From: Mytilisepta virgata
Taxonomy: Eukaryota; Mollusca; Bivalvia; Mytilida; Mytilidae
Reading direction: 5' to 3'
Length of the DNA: 64,000 bases
NCBI GenBank assembly: GCA_028015205.1
Contig: CM051519.1
Span: 40,963,979-41,027,978, forward strand
Positions within the stretch are counted from its first letter, which is position 1; the number at the start of each line of letters is the position of its first letter. Below are positions 11,801 through 19,850 of the stretch, piece after piece. A model generated the notes under the pieces. The model made no database searches and was not told the DNA's origin. It saw only the letters and a program-made list of their open reading frames with translations. Both the position numbers and the translations under genes were made by a program.

Positions 11801-14800
11801 GGTGTATGGCGCAAGTGATGCACATATAAGACAGTTACTCGAAATTAGCACATGTAGTCAGTCGATAGAAGTTTACTGCCATTTTTTACCCAACAATGTG
11901 TATAGGTATACTGTTGATGGTTATGGAATAGACATCAGGACATCACTTAATGATTGTGATTGTCCGTTTGTTGGTAACTGTGACACAGGTATTGGAAGGT
12001 ATTTATTTATTAAATTATACAGAAGTCGTAAAATATTTATAAGAATCCCAATCTTTTTTGAAAAAATTCTCCGACCCAGAAAAATAAATATAGTCAGCAG
12101 TTGGGTTTGTAATATCTCTCAAGTTGCTTTTAGGTTTTAAGGGAAGTCTTGGTCGGTTCAAATAACTTCATGTTAAGTATTCGATATCATATATACTGTA
12201 GATACATTATTACTATTGTTGTGAATGAAATCTTTTCGATACTAAAAAACATACATTGATTATCAAGAGCAGTCAAGGGAAAAGGGTAGATCCAGAACAG
12301 TCAATAATTTGACTTATATTGTTGCGTGTTGTGTTTATGTTTCTATTTTGTGCTCTTTTATGTATTTTTTTTGTCCTGGCTTCTGTCTTTTGGGTATCAT
12401 TGATTGATTGATATGTCATTGTTGATCATTTCTCCAATCCATTTTGCTGTTTATTAATGTTAAAATTTGGAATACGAGCATTTAAATATATCTCTATTGC
12501 TAGTATTGTAACAACGCAAACAGAAAAGGAATAAATGGCCTCCGCCTTTGACGAAACACGTATGACCTAAGTTGTCTAGAAAGACAAAATGGCATCATTT
12601 TGCGGAGAAAGGAATTGAATATATTGTGATATAAAAATATTATATGGCCTAAGACCACAATGAGCGCACACTTTTCGTTGTCCACAAGTATAATCCCTTA
12701 TATAAATTTACTGTATTTCTTCCATTTTTTTCTACCCCTTATTAAAACATTTTTAAAGGGTTTTTGTTCTAAATTTATAGTAGAATGTTTAAAGTTGATG
12801 TTTCAAAAAGTTTGAATGAGCTGCCACAATTAAAAGTGGTGATTTGGTCAGATGGAAAAGGATCAATGTTTAGGGTGTCGTCTGCTGTCTTCAAAGAATT
12901 TTGCTACCATAGGAGATATTTTTGCCAATATTTTGAGTTACAATGTAGCACTGATGATTTTTTTTTAAATTTTGATATTATGACAGGAAGTAAGTATACT
13001 TTCTACAAGAGAAAGATTTTCAAGATTGCGCAAGTGCGATTTTTTAAATTCAATTTTATTTTAATATGAAAATGCACTATGAATTAATTGTGGTCTCGGA
13101 CCATATACTCTGTCAAGAAAACATGTCAAGTCATAATAAACAATTTTAAGGATGATAGTACCTTTTATTGAGAATTAAATGAAGATGTTAAGTCTGTTTT
13201 GTTATTGGTACATTGTACGAAAAAAGTACAAATTAGAAAATTATAATTTTTAACCTTGTTATTTATAATTAGGTGTAACTGTGGAACCTGGGACAGAGAT
13301 TGGTATATTGCCGAAGACGATGAAATAAGATCAGATATTGGCCTGATAACGAATGAGTCTCAGCTGCCTATAAATCGAGCTCAGACTTGGTCAATGAAAA
13401 GTTACAATAAATTTATTAAACTACGAATTGGTCCATTGAAATGTGAACACGGTAAGTCTAACTTAAACAGGCACAACAAACTAACTTTTTACTGATCTTT
13501 AAAATTATATTATTTTACAAGAAAGAAAAATATAGGCTTGTAGCCTGGTTTATTAGATATTTAAAAAAATATAGATTCACATTTGACATATTTATATTAA
13601 TGTCATGTAAAAATAACTATGATTTCCTTTTTTTTTGGAAATTTTAATTGTTACAGTGTGTAGTATAAATTATTATTCATGTACAATATTCCAGATGTTA
13701 ATATATCTGAGAGTGTATTCCGATGTCGAGGGGGAAAGACACTGTCATCAGACATTGTTTGCTTGTTAAGATATGATGAGAGAGGAGAGTTGAATGGCTG
13801 TAGAGATTTGTCACATTTAAATAACTGCGGTAAGAACCAAAGTAGAAAACATTATCATCTGTTGAAATGAGTTTTTGTTTTCAATGTCTGTTGGTGAGAT
13901 CATATTTGATTTACTACAGAGCAAGTGAAACCACATTGTAATATTGTCAATTAACACCAAAACGGAGAACAGGATAGTTCAATATACAATACCAATCAAT
14001 AAAGGTCTCCTCACCATAAATTTGACATCTCACCAGACTTGATTCTTTACTGAATATTTCTAAATACAAGGAAATAATAATACTAAACACACTACATTCA
14101 TGTAATTAGTAATATATAAATTTAATGGGTATTTTCAGTCTGGTATAAAATTGGTGGTAACTAAAGTTTTTTTTATCAAACGTTCAGTTCCATCTTTTCT
14201 ACATCCGATAATTTTTAGACAATATAAAAATACAACATCCACTACCAGACTTTGTATAAATGCAGATTTAAATGAATTTAGACAAGGTAAAGTTCCGGCT
14301 TAAAAAGAACAAAATTAACGTAAATTCATTACAATCACAAAAGACAACAAAGATTATAGCAAATACTAGTAATCTTTGATACAAATTTTTATTCACTTAT
14401 GCCCTGACTCTAAAAGGCTAATATATCTTGTTTTTACTGTTGTAGCTTCATTTAACTGTCCAAGTGGATTCCTGAAGTGTACGGGTAGCTACTGTATACC
14501 ACCTGAACTGATGTGTAATGGTGTTCAAGATTGTCCAAGTGGAGAAGATGAATACAGTTGTGGTATAACATTTGAACTTCTATTATAATAATGAATTTAT
14601 ATTTATGTTCATATATTTGTATTTCATATAAGGACTATGTTCGTATGGTAATTGTACGAATAAATCGTTTATCTAGTATACATTACATATGTCGAATATA
14701 AATTCAAACTGACCCAATTTGGTAGATATACATTGTACATTAAATTATTGATAAAGGCCTTGTGATGAATATTTCTTCATGCTTATATTACTATGAGGCA

Positions 14801-17800
14801 ATCATTATTTTAGATTTAAGATATAACAATAGGCAGACTGAATAAGTCTAGGGATATTCATTATAAATACCATATATGAAATGCATGAAGCCTTTTTTTG
14901 CAGGAGCACATGTAAAATATAGATTCAAAACATTTCAGGTAAACCGCAATGCAACAGATTATACCGATGTAGAAATAGTAACAAGTGCATTAATCCGAAA
15001 ATGATATGTGATGGGTTTCTTGATTGTCCAGAGTTTGACGATGAGCTCCTTTGTGAAATGGTTTGTCCCGAAAATTGTACATGCGATGGTTTTACATGGA
15101 GGTGTTCATTTCACGACTATTTGAACATGACTTTTCCATCACAAATAAGGAAAATCGATCTCAGCGAGTCTAATCTGGAGAAATCGTATATATCTTTAAA
15201 GAATAACTTCCATTTGGCGGAGTTTAACCTATCGTCGACAATGCTGAGTGATTTGGGAAAACTTGTATTTGGATCGAATCATAACCTGTATTCACTAGAT
15301 TTATCTTTTAATCAACTAACCGTTATTCCTAGGTATTCCTTTCAAGGACTTGTTCATCTGAAAACCTTAATTTTGTATGGCAATTCATTACTTCAGACAA
15401 TTTTTCCCGAAACATTCGCAGGCTTGGGAACATTGCCATTTCTAATTTTGCGACATTCAAAACTGCATCATTTAACAACAAATACATTTACTGGTCTTGG
15501 CGGATTGGAATTTCTAAACCTTTCAAAGAGTAGAATTCAAACAATTGACGATGGTGCATTTGAAGGACTCGCTAAATTAAAAGTTCTTGATATCAGGAGA
15601 AACAGTATAACTCGATATTCTGATGGCATATTCGATGGGCTTATACAAATGGAAAAGTTATTTTCTGATTCATTTGTGTTTTGTTGTTTGAGACCTAGTT
15701 CAGTCAAAGAAGAAAACTGTGTTCCTGGAAGGGATGAATTTTCATCATGTTCTGATATGATGCGCAATGATATTTTACGCACATGTTTGTGGGTCATTGG
15801 ATTGTGTGCATTTATTGGCAACATCTTTGTCATTTTATATCGTGTATCGTATGATAGAAGTTCCCTTTCCAAAGGACACGGAATCTTTATTACAAGTTTA
15901 GGTATTGCTGATTTTCTAATGGGGGTCTATATGTTAATTATTGCTTCGGCAGATGTAGCTTTTCGTGGAAACTATGTTTGGAATGATATTTCATGGCGGA
16001 ACGGTAACCTGTGTCAATTTGCAGGAATCTTGTCTACAGTATCCAGCGAAGGTTCGGTGTTATTTCTGTTTTTTATAACGCTTGATCGCCTTATTGCTAT
16101 TAAGTATCCATTTGGTGAAATTCGATTTGGAAAACAAAGTGCCAGATGTATCTCTGTGGTAGTTTTTCTTTCATGTCTAATTATTGCTACTGTCCCATTG
16201 ATTCCAAGCTCCTATTTTGATGGAAAGTTTTACTCCCGATCTGCAGTTTGTCTTGCATTGCCTCTTACACGAGATAAGCCTAATGGTTGGGAATATTCTT
16301 TTGGAATTTTCATTGTATTTAATTTTATACTGTTTCTCATTGTTGCTGTCATTCAAATGGTTATTTACCGGGAAGTAAAATTAACACTTCATCAAATTCG
16401 ATCAAATCAGAAGAGACAGGACCTGACAATTGCTCGAAACCTATTCCTCGTGGTCATTACCGACTTTTTGTGCTGGTTTCCAGTTGGAGTAATGGGTACG
16501 TGTATGCTTAAACATCTTTTTTTCTAAAGTATATGTTTTAAATTTAAGACCATAAATATATTTCAACACAGAATAGTATGCTTTAGGTTTTTACAAACCT
16601 TATACATTGTACATCTTTAATTTAATTTGGAAAAAAATTCAATGTTGAGAAAAGCTGTTTCGCATCTATAGCAGACTTATATAACTTTTTTCAATTTTAA
16701 TTATTGAATAAGATATACAAATACATTTATTGATTATTTGGTCTCGTTTGAAAGATTTATTATTGTTGACTGAAATATATTTTATTCGTGTGATTAATTG
16801 ACCATATTTCCCGGGTGGTTGTAGTCACGATTGTGTACTCTACAATAAAAATCTACATTATATATCTTATTTTCACCAACATAAAGGAATAAAACAGAGT
16901 GATGCTTTTAATTTTACTTCAACATTTTGTAAACCAATTGAGATAAATTGATATGTCGAACTTGTTCACACTTTTCCTGAAAATATAAAGGGTTCTGAAT
17001 AGTTATACAATCGTGGCGATAAAAAATGAAAAATACGAACCACACACCAAAACACTGAAACAACGGATATGAGCTCCCTTAATATCACTAGTAAACTCAG
17101 CTTCTTCAGAGAGGCAAGCATATGACCTCCATTGTGGTGTTCAAAAAAAGTAAGGCCGGTGGTACATGTATTTGCATGTATAAATATGTTGAGGTTCTTT
17201 TAGTGTCACAACAGGGAGAAATAAATTCAACATAATTTTAAACGTTGAAGACTGTAAAATTCCTCCGTATAAATCTTGGCTAATAAGTTATTTTTAACTG
17301 ACAACAATAATGTTTTCCTCAAAATGCCAAGGTACGATGTAACTTTTAGGTGCCTTTGATTATTGTTACTGCAGCTGCATTAGCAAATAGAGTTTGTTTT
17401 CTGTGATGTCATATGTTTTTTTTTTTACATTTTTGAAAATGTAGCATATTTCTGGAATCTGTGACATCCAGGAAAATCAAATTCAAAATTTCATATGTCG
17501 CTTACCGATGTTTAGTTGCTGTTAGATTTGCATCTATTTTATTGATGTTTTTAATAGGTTTGATGGCCCTGAGTGGCCATGTTATTCCGGGTGAAGTGTA
17601 TGCCTGGACAGCCGTGTTTATTTTACCTATCAACTCAGCACTCAATCCATTTCTGTATACCTTTTCTGCTATTTATAGGAAAGTAAGTTACAATTTTAGA
17701 AATTACTAGTAACTATTACATTTAAATGACTTTTTCTTACAAATATATTTTAATGGATACATACAAACCAATCGATAGTCTTGATAGTTAAATGATTTCT

Positions 17801-19720
17801 GTAAAAATGTTCATCACAGATGAAAATAAAAAAAATTATTCAAAGAATCTTTAAACATTTCATAATAATAGGATGCGAAATAACGTGGATAAAACGAAGT
17901 TTATTTTCGGTATTCTTTTACCGATACATAAAATTCACAAAGAAAATCATTCCTGGTCATTGGGTGTATACTATATTATTGTATACAGTTATGTATATTA
18001 AATTATTTGATATACCAATCTACAAGTATACTGTATGTTTCTATCGCATGGACTTTTTTGGAATTCTGTAAAAAGTATTGGTTTCAACTACATTTTGTAC
18101 CTTTATGAAAGTTAACCATACTTACATTTTGAATACACTGTTTAATCACAATATTTTGATCGTAATTTTTAGATTTCAGAGTTTTGGTGATGACGGTTAA
18201 TCCAGAAATGACCATTGTACAGAAGGAATTTAAATCTGTACATGTCATTATTGAGTACGCATTGATATATTAAAACTTTTAAATTGATAAGATCGTTCAT
18301 AAGATACCTTATTAAACTAATATTTAATATTGTATTTCCATTTTACAATGCTAGTGCTGTCATTTGTTATTTTTGAATTCCAGAGAAGGGACATGATTCG
18401 AAAAAAATCTTTAACCCATTCATTTGTGACACAAAAGCTATCAAATGGTAAGTTGTTAATTAAGTTTTAACCCTTTTAAAAGAATTATACTATACGCAAA
18501 TCATCAGATTTGTATAATTTGACCAACTTTTTTGAAGGTTAATATGCATTTACTTTCTCATAAAGTTCAAAACTGTATAAAATTATACATATCAGGGAGT
18601 TGGAAATTAGACGCTTTTAAATACATGTATGAGGGATATACCATTTGCAGATATTCCAGATTTGAAAATAGAGAAGAATAAGTTGCAATATTTTTAAAAA
18701 ATTTTTAGTGTCTCAAGTAAGTGCAAAAGAAACAGAAAACAATTTTTTTGACGCATCATCTAATTCCACCAACGTGGTAGAACAGTTTACGATGATGATT
18801 GAGATGTCTTTGCGGGAAGAGTCACTGGAAGCAGATGACATTGACAAAATAGTGAAAAGATTAATTTCCATTAGAGACAAAAATTGTGGACTGAACAAGG
18901 TAAGAATATATCCTAATTACAAATTTGTTTCTAAGCTATTAGTTGTCTTTGAATACATACAAACTGTATATCTGCACAAGTCGGATTTATGGTATAGCTT
19001 ATCTGTCTAAAACTACCCTTACAAGTTTTTTTGCGATATCCTTAAGCTTTCAACAGAATCAATCGACCACATCTTAGCAGTGTGAGCCTTAGCCATGACC
19101 AACTACATTTATTTACATCATTACTTTATCAACAAAGAAAACGTATTTCGTCATTTGAACATAATCTAAAACGTTATTGGTTATTGTTTGTGATTTCCAT
19201 ATTTTCGATCTGAAGCATGTTGAATTTTGCATATAGGCGTTAAAATTTCTACCACAGAACGTTTATTATATTTATAAACAATTATAACTATAACAAAACA
19301 AATAGGCATCAAAGTCTCTTCCATCCAATATGTATTATATTAATTATAAAATAGAACTATCAAAAACAAATTGGCATCAAAATTTCTACAAGGGAATATT
19401 TATTTTATTAAATTATTTTTTTAGACTTATAGTCTTTGGCTTATTGTTTATGTGTGTGTATAAAAGAATTCGGTTATCTTACTTACTTAAATTTGCGACA
19501 AGAAAACATACTGAAAGAGAAAGGCCAGAAGTGTCAAAACAAGTTAACAATGATTTTTTCGTTCGTTTTATTAAAGTAATTTTCATTTCTTTATATAACG
19601 ATATATAATTTATTCATTCATCATAATGTTATATTTTTTTAATATGCAATGTATGTACATTTATTTCTTCTTCAGAAGAATGGTTCAAAAAACAATTACC
19701 TAGAAGGTCAGGACAAATGA
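1442..19720 (+). CDS. Composite LDLa/LRR G-protein-coupled receptor, GRL101/LGR-like (5' end outside window)
   Basis: Coding exons, read by splice sites and phase: 1442-1648, 2286-2364, 2656-2828 (or 2834), 3206-3352, 8831-8944, 10145-10261, 11002-11208, 11680-11998, 13273-13451, 13695-13829, 14446-14562, 14939-16495, 17558-17682, 18384-18447, 18709-18899, 19676-19720. Every junction keeps the frame, giving about 1,258 codons and ending in TGA. Most ectodomain introns are phase 1, typical of shuffled modules. Order: C-type lectin, LDLa x4, fibrinogen-like, LDLa x3, LRRs, seven helices, tail. The closest known architecture is snail GRL101 and the relaxin-receptor-like LGRs, which use LDLa and LRR modules in front of a class A GPCR; ligand unknown. 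The signal peptide and any earlier exons are not in the window, since 1442 follows an acceptor. Introns not listed separately hold nothing I recognise. Confidence 0.9.
3206..3352 (+). CDS. LDLa module 1 exon
   Basis: The exon follows TTTTTCAG and ends before GTACGT, 147 bases, phase 1 on both sides. It reads FKCKSGEFILNAFLCDAV then LDCLSEEDEEKC, an LDL-receptor class A repeat with acidic calcium-cage residues kept. It links the lectin domain to the rest of the LDLa array. Confidence 0.82.
4461..7505 (-). CDS. LINE ORF2: AP endonuclease-reverse transcriptase
   Basis: 1,014 codons without a break. A short cysteine-rich N-terminus (CPNCNLSNCLC) precedes an APE-type endonuclease at about residues 70-290: LGHLNIRN (76-80), CETFL with the catalytic Glu near 105, GDINID near 213, and SDHYPV near 277. 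Reverse transcriptase follows at about 540-800: KAFDTVDH near 651, GVPQGSILGPLLF at 704-716, and MYADDTT with the YADD catalytic pair at 735-738. The C-terminal part (LNWLSFQDRVSYHKL and after) is a typical thumb/tail of this group. The product nicks target DNA and primes reverse transcription there. All key residues are present, so the protein could be functional. Confidence 0.93.
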   Translation of the reverse strand: MKNSFVCLTDLCPNCNLSNCLCSLEISEIHEAPKIRNEKVKVNEKQHAKSKRNPKQSSKENETYFGLKSGLKLGHLNIRNILSKIDEIKQYLDQVNNIHILGLCETFLTHEISDEMIDVEGHSLERKDRSETRDKLGGGLIVYVSNSLNYKRKKDLEISNLESIWCQIDFQYSKSILICYVYRPPDMPQSWIDEFEKEIDNAQDSNLEVIILGDINIDYKEGCTNNKWSNMINDKNLTQIVDTPTRVTPNSRTLIDHVYVNYPEHIIDVNVPTIALSDHYPVCITRKINKKDCPNITHKTIKYRCFKKFDEKQFLYDLQNIDFSQIEQINEIQAATNMWYALFLSIIDKHAPLRIKRVKYAKQPAWLSDDIKDAQKKRDYFKEKGDETNFRLWRNKCKILTEKSKHNYFTKDVEEAKNPKEIWNVFKNLKPSKQSTLPPSMNFDDEICYDSEKIIDKLNSFFSTIGGIAANNDYSTLNMEKLNNFVQSKVPANIRFQIPLIKVDETKLIINKLDATKATGADNLGPYFLKSSSDIIASSITYLINLSIIQGEFPSNLKIAKITPLFKCGDQSIPGNYRPISVLPTLSKIFEKHVVKHLYLYLSKYKLLHEAQSGFRSKHSCHTALTSLVDKWLKCMDDGNLVGAIFLDLKKAFDTVDHYILGKKLQCYKIYGNSLNWFNSYLSLRSQNICIGNSESSPGLVKYGVPQGSILGPLLFILFINDLPLENIKSEIDMYADDTTLHNNNKTKPEIETQLNADLLTVNNWCSENNMIINPKKTTSMLIGTAQRKHSINTDLCIHLGNHTISQVDQQKLLGVNIDQYLDWKLQIDQICKNICSRLFLFSKVKKYLDKRCRILFFNAYILPNFDYCCTIWGNCNDEGIQRITKLQKRAARFILDAPFQTPSKEMFSQLNWLSFQDRVSYHKLILIYKILNNKTPDYLQKLCIQSSNINSRNLRSVTNNNLVVIRPNTNIMKKSFAYSSSILWNNLPLNIKISTSLKTFKTKCFKYIFETDP
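7548..8291 (-). CDS. LINE ORF1 remnant: SGNH esterase-like domain plus two CCHC zinc knuckles
   Basis: The frame is open from after a TAG at 8294-8292 to a stop at 7550-7548. It has no certain ATG, so the start is probably lost by 5' truncation. KTIIIGSSILKRI supplies the GxS block and catalytic Ser, GGNDA the oxyanion block, and RDGIHPTDRG the DxxH block of SGNH hydrolases. Two knuckles follow: CYTCGENGHVSRVC and CWCCGQIGHKSKHC. In related elements this protein binds the LINE RNA; the role of the esterase fold is not settled. ORF2 begins 43 bases after the ORF1 stop. Confidence 0.85.
   Translation of the reverse strand, partial: SSETSVKKDHQNKSKNSPNLHTGTSSRNRKTIIIGSSILKRINTRGLSKNTAVQTCRGANTSDIRYYIENYDFQEFDNFIIQVGGNDASQGRDLELVECEFVNIIQMIKETNPSANIFLSECPPRRGVNVNDVNEVIHTVSNDYGVKLIDTYHLFITKNGNIDRTLIRDGIHPTDRGTALLLKHYHSYVDILKSKLNNAPRDESNQKCYTCGENGHVSRVCRLGSTPECWCCGQIGHKSKHCWYRDY
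8305..8385 (+). repeat. tRNA-like repeat (possible SINE head or tRNA pseudogene)
   Basis: GCTC (8317-8320) pairs with GAGC (8329-8332) around an 8-base loop like a D arm. CCTAG (8335-8339) pairs perfectly with CTAGG (8347-8351) around the 7-base loop CATGCCC, which would place TGC at the anticodon. GTTTGGAATCC further on resembles a B box (GGTTCGAATCC), but no good T stem or acceptor stem forms, so this is not an intact tRNA. It abuts the truncated 5' end of the LINE. Confidence 0.4.
8831..8944 (+). CDS. LDLa module 2 exon
   Basis: Symmetric phase-1 exon of 114 bases after ATTATTTCAG. It encodes a canonical LDLa repeat with FTCNDGSCISISLYCDF and CADGSDEEIC; the acidic calcium-cage residues (D, D, E) are kept. 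It lies just beyond the retrotransposon that occupies the preceding intron. Confidence 0.88.
10145..10261 (+). CDS. LDLa module 3 exon
   Basis: Symmetric phase-1 exon of 117 bases between TTTTTAG and GTACGT. It encodes an LDLa repeat: WTCANQQCIPIEKRC followed by FDNSDEIGC. Confidence 0.86.
11002..13451 (+). CDS. LDLa module 4 plus fibrinogen-like (Caspr-type) module of the receptor
   Basis: Exons 11002-11208, 11680-11998 and 13273-13451. The first holds LDLa 4 (FQCYDQSCIPLSRVCDGF) and then YSCIDWWAMGMRESGEY, the usual start of the cysteine-rich fibrinogen-like module found in Caspr/neurexin-IV and many invertebrate receptors. The second continues it (VECIFN, YGASDAHIRQLLEIS, DCDCPFVGNCDTG). 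The third gives RCNCGTWDRDW and GLITNESQLPI, matching the family pattern CNC..ND..WREDSG.LT...LPV. The 11998 to 13273 join is phase 2 to phase 2 and recreates RCNC, so the intervening exon-like block at 12781-12989 is skipped. Family assignment is from pattern memory; the binding partner is unknown. Confidence 0.72.
11528..11761 (+). repeat. 117-bp tandem duplication spanning a splice acceptor and exon start
   Basis: Two copies that look identical by eye (units 11528-11644 and 11645-11761; AAACAGCC at 11527 and 11644-11645, acceptor ATTAG ending at 11562 and 11679). Each holds the intron 3' end, the acceptor and the first about 80 bases of exon 11680-11998. Use of the first acceptor reaches an in-frame TAA at the start of copy two; the second acceptor gives the full reading frame. 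Confidence 0.9.
12300..12450 (+). repeat. Interspersed repeat family R2, copy 1
   Basis: The stretch reading GTCCTGGCTTCTGTCTTTTG then GGGTATCATTGATTGATTG is shared in degenerate form with 28265-28460 and 46895-47060. It lies in a receptor intron. I recognise the family from mussel sequence but cannot name its parent element. Confidence 0.6.
12781..12989 (+). pseudogene. Unpaired fibrinogen-like exon (vestigial or alternative)
   Basis: An exon-shaped block with an acceptor-like TTTATAG and a strong GTAAGT donor at 12990. Its frame reads RMFKVDVSKSLNELPQLK, then IWSDGKG and RYFCQYFELQC. This resembles the SHCRQFIEYKC segment of the fibrinogen-like module encoded by exon 11680-11998. Its entry (phase 2) and exit (phase 1) do not match, so inclusion between the neighbouring exons would break the frame. 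It is either a decayed duplicate or belongs to an alternative isoform that uses another exon I did not find. Confidence 0.45.
13695..13829 (+). CDS. Degenerate LDLa module 5 exon
   Basis: Phase-1 symmetric exon of 135 bases. It reads FRCRGGKTLSSDIVC, LLRYDERGELNGC and SHLNNC. Cysteine spacing fits an LDLa repeat but the terminal SDE acidic cluster is missing, so calcium binding is unlikely. Confidence 0.7.
14446..14562 (+). CDS. LDLa module 6 exon
   Basis: Phase-1 symmetric exon of 117 bases after TTGTAG. It encodes a canonical LDLa repeat: FLKCTGSYCIPPELMC and CPSGEDEYSC. Confidence 0.87.
14939..16495 (+). CDS. LDLa 7, leucine-rich repeats and TM1-TM6 of the receptor
   Basis: A single 1,557-base exon. 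It opens with LDLa 7 (CDGFLDCPEFDDELLC) and an N-terminal LRR cap (MVCPENCTCDG). About seven leucine-rich repeats follow (for example NLYSLDLSFNQLTVIPRYSF, LKVLDIRRNSI). The hinge FVFCCLRPSSVKEENC resembles the LGR hinge before TM1 (LRTCLWVIGLCAFIGNIFVI). TM2 holds SLGIADFLMGVYM, TM3 ends in the DRY-equivalent TLDRLIAIKYPF, and TM6 holds FLVVITDFLCWFPVGVMG, where the GT donor interrupts the helix region. Class A, LGR/relaxin-receptor group. Confidence 0.93.
17558..19720 (+). CDS. TM7 and cytoplasmic tail exons of the receptor
   Basis: Exons 17558-17682, 18384-18447, 18709-18899 and 19676-19720. The first encodes TM7 with NSALNPFLYTFSAIYRK, the NPxxY motif. The next three encode a basic then serine/acid-rich tail (RRDMIRKKSLTHSF; MSLREESLEADDIDKIVKRL) and a final KNGSKNNYLEGQDK followed by TGA. 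Phases run 0, 1, 0, so all joins are in frame. The last exon is very short (14 codons) and its acceptor TTCTTCTTCAG is strong. Confidence 0.82.
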
Positions 19721-19844
19721 AGCGATTGACTAGGGATTTACAAACCAACCGTTCTCTATATGATTTCCAGTTTTTATTGTTTTATTTGTCATTATTTATT
19801 AACAGTTAATTGAAAATATTGTTTGATTTGTAATGTTAGAGTGT

Positions 19845-19850
19845 AATAAA
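19845..19850 (+). terminator. Likely polyadenylation signal of the receptor gene
   Basis: AATAAA lies 125 bases after the receptor stop codon in AT-rich sequence. It is the first canonical hexamer seen downstream. Confidence 0.5.

Noticed and set aside
16504..17557. Extra receptor exons between TM6 and TM7
   Set aside because: The 16495 to 17558 join is in phase and gives a normal TM6-TM7 spacing; no other coding block seen.
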